A stretch of 5,063 nucleotides of DNA from Rubrivirga sp. (lineage in GTDB: Bacteria; Bacteroidota; Rhodothermia; Rhodothermales; Rubricoccaceae), in assembly GCA_012269805.1 (NCBI GenBank), contig JAAXJP010000072.1, positions 1 through 5,063 of the forward strand, read 5' to 3'. This document shows, one piece after another, positions 1 to 5,063 of the stretch (the first letter of the stretch is position 1; each line of letters begins with the position of its first letter). The position numbers and the translations under genes were made by a program. The notes below the pieces were generated by a model. The model was given only the letters and a program-made list of their open reading frames with translations, did no database searches and was not told the origin of the DNA.

Positions 1-450
1 CTGATCGACCTGGCCCCCGCTCGTTGCGACCACTGTGAGCGTGCTCCCGAAGCTGGCGTTGTTGGACACGCGGAATGGGAGGGCGAGCGCGCGGCTCTGC
101 CCAGGTCCGAGGTCGCCCACGAACCACGATGCCGTGTCGCGCGGGCCGCACTGGGTGCCCGACGAGTCGCCGGCGTCGAACGGGCACCGCACGGACGACG
201 TGGGCTCACGAAACCCGGCGATCCCGTTGGGGAGAGCGACATCGACGGCCACGTCATCCACGACATCGAATCCCGCATTCGATACCGTCACCGTGACGAG
301 AGCGGTCCCCCCAGGGCTGGCGACGTCAGAACTGGCCGAGACATCGAGGACGAGGTCCTGAGCGCTGGCGGAGGTCGCTGCGGCGAGAGCGAGCGCAGCT
401 AGGAGGGCGAGACGGGTTGGGCTGGACACTCGAAGAAGGCGGTTAAACAT
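1..450 (-). CDS. Secreted Ig-like (DUF11/CARDB-like) protein, 5' part, truncated by window edge
   Basis: An open frame runs from an ATG at 450-448 to base 1 without a stop, giving the first 150 residues; the 3' end lies outside the window. Residues 1-30 form a signal peptide: basic start (MFNRLLR), hydrophobic core (LALLAALALAAA), and an ASA|Q cleavage site before Gln31. The mature part begins DLVLDVSASSDVASPGGTA and continues as a beta-rich Ig-like domain with the features of DUF11/CARDB modules: LVTVTVSNAG, VDVALPNGIAGF, and the boundary motif VGDLGPGQSRALALPFRV. Cys89 and Cys101 flank a short loop and could form a disulfide. Third codon positions are almost all G or C. The start lies 38 bp after the stop of the six-repeat gene, with no clear Shine-Dalgarno sequence. 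I infer a surface or secreted structural protein; more repeats or a type IX sorting domain could follow downstream but cannot be seen. Domain family is fairly sure, function unknown. Confidence 0.82.
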   Translation of the reverse strand, partial: MFNRLLRVSSPTRLALLAALALAAATSASAQDLVLDVSASSDVASPGGTALVTVTVSNAGFDVVDDVAVDVALPNGIAGFREPTSSVRCPFDAGDSSGTQCGPRDTASWFVGDLGPGQSRALALPFRVSNNASFGSTLTVVATSGGQVDQ

Positions 451-488
451 GGGATGCTGCTGCGAGCGAGGCGGGAAGGCAGGCACCT
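451..488 (-). other. 38-bp junction before the left-edge secreted gene
   Basis: This short spacer follows the TAG stop of the six-repeat gene at 491-489. I see no stable hairpin followed by a T run, no Shine-Dalgarno sequence, and no recognisable Bacteroidota-type promoter (TTG ... TAnnTTTG). The most economical reading is that the downstream gene belongs to the same transcript, although a weak internal promoter cannot be excluded. Confidence 0.5.
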
Positions 489-3400
489 CTACCTGATCCT
501 GATGCGGTCGCTGTCGTAGTCGTTGCTCTCGTCGGACCGGGTCTGGCCGGCGTCGCTGTTGACGTCGGCCGTGAGCCAGATGTAGTAGGTGCCAGGGCGG
601 AGGCCGCTCGGGAGCCGGACGCGCTCCTCGACGCGGTGCCGCTCGCCGGGGTCGATCGCGGGGACCGAGACCGTCGCGAGGAGGGGATCGCTCGTAGATG
701 GGCGCCGACTGCTCTCGCTGATCCGGACCCGAGCGCTCGACGGGCGGGACCGGCCGCGGCCAGGGTTGCGGATGGTCACCCGGACCTCGATGCGGTCCCC
801 CGCGTCGGCCGAGGACGGGGCCGATACGCTCGGGCGAAGGTCGGGCGTGCCGCTGCCCGACCCGCTTCCAGAGCTCCCCCCTCTGTCGGACCCTGAGGAA
901 CGTGCCTCGATGCGGATGCGGTCGCTGTCGTAGTCGTTCCGCTCGTCCGACGAGGTTTGCCCGGCGTCGCTATCGACGTCGGCCGTCAGCCAGACGTAGT
1001 ACGTCCCGTCGCGGAGCCCCGACGGGAGCTCGACCCGCTCCTCGACCCGGTGCGTTTCACCGGGGTCGAGGGCGGGGACCCGGATCTCGGCGAGGATGGG
1101 GTCGCTCGAGCTCGGCCGGCGGCTGTCCTGGCTGATCCGGATGCGGGCTCGTGATGGGCGGGAGCGCCCTCGGCCCTCGTTCTCGATGCGCGCCGAGACT
1201 CGAATGCGGTCGCCGGCCGTCGCGGAGGACGGCGCGGAGACGCGGGGGTCGAGGTCCGGGGTGCCTCCTCCGCTCGACCCTCCCTGGTCTGAGTTGCCGC
1301 TGCCCGAGCCCGACGAGGCCGCCGAGATCCGAATGCGGTCACTCGCGTAGTCGTTGCTCTCGCCGGACCGCGTCTGCCCCGCGTCGCTGTCCACGTCGGC
1401 TGTGAGCCAGACGTAGTAGGTGCCGTCCCGGAGATTGCGTGGGAGCTCGACGGTCTCGTCCGTGCGGTGCGTCTCTCCGCGGCTCAGAGCGGGGACTCGG
1501 ACCTCAGCGAGGATGGGATCGCTCATCGAGGGTCGGCGGCTGTCCTGGCTGATGCGGACGCGAGCTCGGGAGGGCCGGGACGTCCCCCCCCCGTCGTTCT
1601 CGATGCGGAGCGACAGGCGGACCCTCTCCCCTGCCGTCGCGGAGCTGGGCGCGGAGATGCGTGGGTCGAGGTCTGGGGCGCCCGCGTCGCTACCTCCGCC
1701 GCTGTCGTTCCGGTCGTCGTCGTCGTTCCCGCCGGAGGCTCTGGCGGCGATGCGGATGCGGTCGCTCGCGTAGTCGTTGCGCTCGTCCGAGGACGTCTGC
1801 CCCGCGTCGCTGCCGACGTCGGCTGTGAGCCAGACGTAGTAGGTCCCGTCCCGGAGGCTCGCGGGCAACTGCACGCGCTCCTCCGTCCGATGGGACTCTC
1901 TAGGACTCAGGGCGGGGACCCGGATCTCGGCGAGGACGGGATCGCTCGTGCTCGGGCGGCGGCTGTCGCCGCTCAGCCGGACGCGAGCGAGGGACGGCCG
2001 TGACGGGCGACGGCCGTCGTTCTCGATGCGGACCGAGACGCGGATCTGGTCGCCGGCCGTCGCAGACGAGGGCGCGGAGACGCGAGGGTCGAGGTCGGGG
2101 GTGCCCCCTCGGCCGGAGTCCCCGGTGCCCGAGTTTCCGCTGCCTGACCCCGACGAGGACGCCGTGACGCGGATGCGGTCGCTGTCGTAGTCGTTCCGCT
2201 CGTCGGACGAGGTCTGCCCGGCGTCGCTATCGACGTCGGCCGTGAGCCAGACGTAGTACGTCCCCGAGGCGAGGGCGGCGGGGAGCTGGACGGTCTCCCG
2301 CGTCCGGTGGCGGTCGCCAGGCTGGAGAGCGGGGACGCGGATCTCCGCGAGGACGGGGTCGCCCGAGCTCGGCCGTTGACTGTTCTGGGAGAGCCGGAGT
2401 CGAGCGGAGGAGGCTCGGGACTGTCCTCGTCCTGAGTTCAGGACTTGGACCGACACCGTCACGCGGTCGCCGGCCGTGGCTCGGCTCTGGACCGACACCC
2501 CGGGCCGGAGGTCGGGTGTGCCGCCCCGGTCCCCTCGGTCGTCGTCCCGGCCGTTGCCTCGGTCGCGGTCGCCGGAGCCAGACGAGTTGCCCGTGATGCG
2601 GATGCGGTCGCTCGCGTAGTCGTTCTGCTCGTCGGACGACGACTGGCCGGCGTCGCTGTTAACGTCCGCCGTAAGCCAGACGTAGTAGGTGCCAGAGGCG
2701 AGGCTGCTCGGCAGCCGGGCCGTGATCCGGTCCCGCTGGCGGTCTCCGGGTCGGAGCGCAGGGACGCGGATCTCCGAGAGGACCGGATCGCTCGAGCTCG
2801 GCCGCTGGCTGCTCTGGCTGATGCGGAGGCGGGCGGAGGACGCCCGCGACTCGCCACGGCCGGTGTTGCGGATCTGGTAGGACACCGCGACCTCGCCGCC
2901 AGCGGTGCCGGAGCGGGAGACGGAGACGGCCGGGCGGAGGTCGGGGGACCCGGCCGAGGGGGGAGGAGTCCGGTTTCCCCCAGCGCCGGAGTTGGCTCGG
3001 CCGAGCGCCCGGATGAACCCCCAGGGGGTCGTTGAACTGGAACTATAGGAGCCGCTGACCCTCCGGTCCGGAACGCTGAGCCCGATAGTCCGCGCGACAT
3101 CGGCTGCGTACGTCACACAGTCCCGAGACAGGAGCTCGTAGTTTTCCCGGCCCCAGCGGACCCTGCGGTTTCGCGCTCGGTCCCAATCTCTCGACGTGAC
3201 GCGAACGGCGAATCGGGCCGTCGTAGAAGGGTCAGACGGCCGCATCGCCTCCCGGACGAGTTCGCCTGGGAGGGAACGCAGCACGCTCGTCCAGCACGTG
3301 TCATTGCCTTGGCATGTGAATCCCGACGCGTCCTGAATCGACTGCCTCGAGCGTCGGTCTTCGGCCAGGAAGGCTACATAGGCATGACCGGGTAGCCCAA

Positions 3401-3554
3401 AGGGGTTGCCAGTGGTCTGTTCGGATAGCCTCGAGATAAACACGACGTAGAATTCCCCGTCTGAGCTCCTCGGACCCCCGAGGTCAAGGTCGATCCGGGG
3501 TTGAGCAGAGACCGCACTAGAGAGAGCGATTGCAGCGAGGAGGAGGTAACGCAT
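489..3554 (-). CDS. Secreted protein: candidate papain-like Cys/His domain plus six CARDB-type repeats
   Basis: A 1021-residue exported protein. Residues 1-17 are a signal peptide (MRYLLLAAIALSSAVSA, then Gln18). Residues about 34-185 form a globular domain with a GHAYVAF motif (His57), a Cys81/Cys87 pair likely to form a disulfide, and YELLSRDCVTYAADVARTIG (Cys146). This His-then-Cys order, with Cys at the head of a helix, resembles permuted NlpC/P60 folds (LRAT/YiiX-like amidases, peptidases or acyltransferases); activity is unproven. After a Pro/Gly/Ser linker come six Ig-like repeats, starting with PDL at residues 204, 347, 486, 627, 766 and 904, joined by Ser/Gly/Asp/Arg-rich linkers. 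Each has the CARDB signature: an SDPxLxE stretch, a VPALxPG turn, GTYYVWLTAD, and an acidic SDExNDY end. The last repeat ends at the stop, with no anchor or sorting domain. The start is 12 bp after the barrel gene; no Shine-Dalgarno is evident. CARDB modules are usually linked to adhesion or extracellular scaffolding. The repeats are secure; the enzyme assignment is tentative. Confidence 0.93.
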   Translation of the reverse strand: MRYLLLAAIALSSAVSAQPRIDLDLGGPRSSDGEFYVVFISRLSEQTTGNPFGLPGHAYVAFLAEDRRSRQSIQDASGFTCQGNDTCWTSVLRSLPGELVREAMRPSDPSTTARFAVRVTSRDWDRARNRRVRWGRENYELLSRDCVTYAADVARTIGLSVPDRRVSGSYSSSSTTPWGFIRALGRANSGAGGNRTPPPSAGSPDLRPAVSVSRSGTAGGEVAVSYQIRNTGRGESRASSARLRISQSSQRPSSSDPVLSEIRVPALRPGDRQRDRITARLPSSLASGTYYVWLTADVNSDAGQSSSDEQNDYASDRIRITGNSSGSGDRDRGNGRDDDRGDRGGTPDLRPGVSVQSRATAGDRVTVSVQVLNSGRGQSRASSARLRLSQNSQRPSSGDPVLAEIRVPALQPGDRHRTRETVQLPAALASGTYYVWLTADVDSDAGQTSSDERNDYDSDRIRVTASSSGSGSGNSGTGDSGRGGTPDLDPRVSAPSSATAGDQIRVSVRIENDGRRPSRPSLARVRLSGDSRRPSTSDPVLAEIRVPALSPRESHRTEERVQLPASLRDGTYYVWLTADVGSDAGQTSSDERNDYASDRIRIAARASGGNDDDDRNDSGGGSDAGAPDLDPRISAPSSATAGERVRLSLRIENDGGGTSRPSRARVRISQDSRRPSMSDPILAEVRVPALSRGETHRTDETVELPRNLRDGTYYVWLTADVDSDAGQTRSGESNDYASDRIRISAASSGSGSGNSDQGGSSGGGTPDLDPRVSAPSSATAGDRIRVSARIENEGRGRSRPSRARIRISQDSRRPSSSDPILAEIRVPALDPGETHRVEERVELPSGLRDGTYYVWLTADVDSDAGQTSSDERNDYDSDRIRIEARSSGSDRGGSSGSGSGSGTPDLRPSVSAPSSADAGDRIEVRVTIRNPGRGRSRPSSARVRISESSRRPSTSDPLLATVSVPAIDPGERHRVEERVRLPSGLRPGTYYIWLTADVNSDAGQTRSDESNDYDSDRIRIR
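492..2945 (-). repeat. Six tandem coding repeats (CARDB-type, about 414-429 bp period)
   Basis: Six direct repeats encode Ig-like domains. In transcription order the units are roughly R1 2945-2595, R2 2516-2163, R3 2099-1749, R4 1676-1323, R5 1259-909 and R6 845-492, with starts 429, 417, 423, 417 and 414 bp apart. The period varies only because the low-complexity linkers differ in length. The 3' half of each unit is most alike, encoding GTYYVWLTAD (GTYYIWLTAD in R6), SDAGQ and NDYxSDRIR almost unchanged, while the 5' half varies more. R3, R4 and R5 open with PDLDPR and share APSSATAG; R1, R2 and R6 open with PDLRP. Synonymous differences are visible in the conserved core (for example the TADVNS codons of R1 and R6), so the copies are not fresh duplicates. 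Confidence 0.95.
2985..3503 (-). other. Candidate permuted papain-like (NlpC/P60/LRAT-type) domain of the six-repeat protein
   Basis: This covers residues 18-190 of the six-repeat protein, before the linker to the first repeat. What is seen: beta-like FYVVFISRL, then GLPGHAYVAFLAED with His57, a CQGNDTC loop, a segment FAVRVTSRDWDRA followed by a basic stretch, then YELLSRDCVTYAADVARTIG with Cys146, and a trailing TPWGFIRAL. In permuted NlpC/P60 enzymes such as the LRAT and YiiX groups, a His in a GHxxx strand precedes a Cys that starts a helix in an NC-x-x-F/Y context; the arrangement here fits that. Asp takes the place of the usual Asn before Cys146. The third catalytic residue cannot be picked by eye. 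It may be a peptidase, amidase or acyltransferase, or a degenerate binding domain. Confidence 0.5.
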
Positions 3555-3566
3555 GTCCGGATCTGG
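3555..3566 (-). other. 12-bp junction between barrel gene and six-repeat gene
   Basis: Only 12 bases separate the TAG stop of the barrel gene (3569-3567) from the ATG of the six-repeat gene (3554-3552). There is no room for a promoter or terminator, and no purine-rich Shine-Dalgarno sequence at the usual distance. This supports cotranscription, with either leaderless-like or coupled initiation, as is common in Bacteroidota and relatives. Confidence 0.75.
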
Positions 3567-4841
3567 CTACGGCTGCTCGTAGGACAGCGCTTCGAGGGTG
3601 GCGTCGTCGGGCTCGCCGGTCACGGTCAGGCCCATGTCGGTCTGGTAGGCCCGGATGCACCCTCTCGTCCCCGACCCCATCCGACCGTCCACGCCCCTGC
3701 AGTCGTAGCCGATGCCTTCGAGCGTGGCCTGGACCCAGCGGATGCGCTCCGAGCCGGGGGGCGGGATCATCCGCGGCTCCGGCACGACGGGCTCGTCCAT
3801 CACGGGATCGTCGGCGAACGGCTTGCCACCGACGTCGTCGTCCTCGTCGAAGTCGTCCTCGAACGGGTCGTCCGATCGCACGACGGGCGGCGTCGGAACC
3901 GATGCCTGGGTATTTTTCCGCCCCCCGAAGGAGATTCCGGCGACGACGCGGACGAACGGGCCGGAGAAGTCGAACGGCTCGCCCGAAAAGTTGAGGTTGT
4001 CCGAGTCCCCATCCACCGAGGCCGACCAGTCGCCGATCCGGGTAGCGTAGCGGTACCCCACCTCGGGCCGGACGCGGATGCCGCTCACCGACGCCCGGCC
4101 GATCCCGATGCCCCCCGAGACCTCGCCACCCGCGAAAGTGCTCTCAAAGCGGAGCGTGTCAAAGTCGGTCTCATAGCCTTGACGGTAGAGCCCGCCCGTC
4201 AGCGCGGCCCCGACGGACAGATCGATGCTGCCGGTGATTCGGTAGACGAGGTCGCCTCCCAGGCCGAACCGTGCGTAGGTCGATTCGGTCCGATCTCCGC
4301 TCAGTGTTTGATCGGCTCCGACGAAGCTGCCATCGAGGATCAGCTTACCGATGGCGCCGGTGCCCCCGGCGGGGATGTAGCGCCCGTACTCCCCCATGAA
4401 CCCGATCCCGACGGTCATCGCGTTGCCGGGGTTGCCCAGCGGGTTGTCGAACGCGAGGCCGCTGAGGGTGTGAGCCCCGACCTCGCTCGTCGTCGCGAGC
4501 CCATACACCCCGAACCCGTAGGTGAGCGGGCGCTCGTCCGCCGTCACGCGGACGTCCGACGCGAGGACGTACCCGACGCTCCACGGGAACCCCGAGCCGG
4601 GCAGAGGCTCGACCTGCTCGTACTCCCGCCCGGCGTCGTCCTCCCCGACGCCGGTGGACTTGAAGATGACCGGGTCGGTGTAGGTCCCGAGGACGGTCGC
4701 GTCGAGGGACGGGGCCGCGTAGACCCTCGTGGGCGACGTGATGGTCTCGACGAAGTACGTGCCGACCTGGGCCGTCGCCGCCTGCGCCCCGAGGAGGACG
4801 CAGAGCGTGAGGCTCCAGGGGATGAAGGAGCGTGAGCGCAT
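3567..4841 (-). CDS. Exported SH3-like / beta-barrel / peptidoglycan-binding envelope protein
   Basis: A 424-residue exported protein with four parts. Residues 1-24 are a signal peptide (SLTLCVLLGAQAATA, then Gln25). Residues about 28-98 resemble a bacterial SH3 domain (TSPTRVYAAPSLDATVLGTY, and PWSVGYVLASDVR). Residues about 104-306 look like an outer-membrane beta-barrel: alternating hydrophobic strands rich in Gly and Tyr (LTYGFGVYGLATTS, AMTVGIGFMGEYGRYI, YARFGLGGDLVYRI, IDLSVGAALTGGLYR) ending in FVRVVAGISFGG. Residues about 318-363 are an acidic, Pro-rich linker. Residues about 366-419 match a PG_binding_1 domain: VQATLEGIGYD, VDGRMGSGTRG, IRAYQTDMGLTVTG, then DDATLEAL. Cys381 and Cys395 in it may pair. 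I infer an outer-membrane protein tethered to the cell wall, analogous to OmpA but with a different anchor. The ATG lies 3 bp after the upstream stop. The PG-binding domain is the surest call; the strand count is not settled. Confidence 0.93.
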   Translation of the reverse strand: MRSRSFIPWSLTLCVLLGAQAATAQVGTYFVETITSPTRVYAAPSLDATVLGTYTDPVIFKSTGVGEDDAGREYEQVEPLPGSGFPWSVGYVLASDVRVTADERPLTYGFGVYGLATTSEVGAHTLSGLAFDNPLGNPGNAMTVGIGFMGEYGRYIPAGGTGAIGKLILDGSFVGADQTLSGDRTESTYARFGLGGDLVYRITGSIDLSVGAALTGGLYRQGYETDFDTLRFESTFAGGEVSGGIGIGRASVSGIRVRPEVGYRYATRIGDWSASVDGDSDNLNFSGEPFDFSGPFVRVVAGISFGGRKNTQASVPTPPVVRSDDPFEDDFDEDDDVGGKPFADDPVMDEPVVPEPRMIPPPGSERIRWVQATLEGIGYDCRGVDGRMGSGTRGCIRAYQTDMGLTVTGEPDDATLEALSYEQP

Positions 4842-4844
4842 GGG
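4842..4844 (-). other. 3-bp junction between right-edge gene and barrel gene
   Basis: The TAA stop at 4847-4845 is followed by three bases (CCC) and then the ATG of the barrel gene. Spacing this tight implies a shared transcript and probably translational coupling; the bases before it are pyrimidine-rich, with no Shine-Dalgarno sequence. Confidence 0.75.
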
Positions 4845-5063
4845 TTAGCGGGGGAGGGTGAATGAGACGGTGATCCCCGTGCCCGAGCGGGGGTCGAGCG
4901 GGAACGTGAGCCGCCCCTGGGAGCCGGCGTAGGCCGAGGGCGTGCGGGGAAGCGAGACGACGATCTGGCCGGAGCGCGAGCCGGAGCCGCTGACCTCGCC
5001 CTCGCCCCACCCCTCCATGCGGCCCGTCGCGTTGGCCCCTCCGACGGAGCCCTGCGGCCGGAT
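4845..5063 (-). CDS. Unrecognised protein, C-terminal 72 residues, truncated by window edge
   Basis: An open frame enters from the right edge and ends in TAA at 4847-4845. No start is visible in the window that can be called the gene's own: the frame is open to base 5063, and the only internal Met (codon 5018-5016) lies inside the continuous frame. Third codon positions are almost all G or C, as in the neighbours, which supports real coding. The fragment is Gly/Ser-rich at first (GRMEGWGEGEVSGSGSRSG), then reads like beta strands: QIVVSLPRTPSAYAG, RLTFPLDP, and a final GITVSFTLPR. I do not recognise a family. The strand-like end could be the last strands of a beta-sandwich or other envelope domain, which would suit the neighbourhood, but this is speculation. 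It ends 3 bp before the barrel gene and is probably the upstream operon member. Confidence 0.7.
   Translation of the reverse strand: MRPQGSVGGANATGRMEGWGEGEVSGSGSRSGQIVVSLPRTPSAYAGSQGRLTFPLDPRSGTGITVSFTLPR

Noticed and set aside
35..361. Plus-strand open frames at the left edge
   Set aside because: They lie opposite the truncated secreted gene, whose minus-strand frame has a clear signal peptide and Ig-like motifs. The plus-strand products show nothing recognisable.
451..488. Rho-independent terminator after the six-repeat gene
   Set aside because: Only very short stems can be drawn and there is no T run after them on the minus strand.
1467..2003. Plus-strand open frames of up to about 200 codons across the repeat array
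   Set aside because: They recur with the same phase in several repeat units, because the coding repeats on the minus strand impose the pattern; they have no start context or domains.
2529..2537. RGD tripeptide (residues 340-342) as an integrin-binding site
   Set aside because: It falls in a low-complexity Asp/Arg/Gly linker where RGD is expected by chance.
492..2945. CRISPR array or non-coding satellite
   Set aside because: The units are about 420 bp, in frame, divergent at synonymous sites and encode a folded Ig-like domain, so this is a protein repeat.
3501..4835. A 444-codon open frame on the plus strand opposite the barrel gene
   Set aside because: It is antisense to a gene with a signal peptide and a clear PG-binding domain. 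Its product has no recognisable domain and an Arg/Asp/Pro/Ala composition typical of antisense frames in G+C-rich DNA.
4345..5010. A 221-codon minus-strand frame overlapping the barrel gene and the right-edge gene
   Set aside because: The product is dominated by Arg, His, Pro and Gly without any domain, and it crosses two better-supported frames; it is an out-of-frame shadow.

Overview
The window is a G+C-rich stretch in which every gene I can support lies on the minus strand: two complete genes and two cut by the window edges. Read in the direction of transcription (high to low coordinates) they are: the 3' end of an unrecognised gene (5063-4845), a secreted SH3-like / beta-barrel / peptidoglycan-binding protein (4841-3567), a large secreted protein with a candidate Cys/His papain-like domain followed by six tandem CARDB-type Ig-like repeats (3554-489), and the 5' part of another secreted Ig-like (DUF11/CARDB-like) protein (450 to beyond base 1). 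The gaps are only 3, 12 and 38 bp, so the block reads as one operon, and I see no promoter or terminator inside it.

The organism is probably a high-GC member of the Bacteroidota/Rhodothermota group (Rubricoccaceae- or Salinibacter-like). This is inference. It rests on strong G/C preference at third codon positions, the lack of Shine-Dalgarno sequences before all three visible starts, CARDB/DUF11 secreted proteins, and three signal peptides that all end in Ala-x-Ala followed by Gln, a pattern known for signal peptidase I substrates in Bacteroidetes. No taxonomic marker gene is present.

Functionally the block looks like a cell-envelope or cell-surface module. The barrel protein can be pictured as an outer-membrane protein tethered to peptidoglycan through its C-terminal PG-binding domain and perhaps its N-terminal SH3-like domain. 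The six-repeat protein is a long modular exported protein whose N-terminal domain has the His...Cys order of permuted NlpC/P60 (LRAT/YiiX-like) enzymes, so it may be a hydrolase or acyltransferase on an extended CARDB stalk. The left-edge gene adds another exported Ig-like protein. That they work together is inferred from gene order and shared export signals only.

There is no stretch over 300 bp without a gene. I found no RNA genes, mobile elements, CRISPR arrays, or convincing promoters or terminators. The only large repeat structure is the coding array at about 492-2945.
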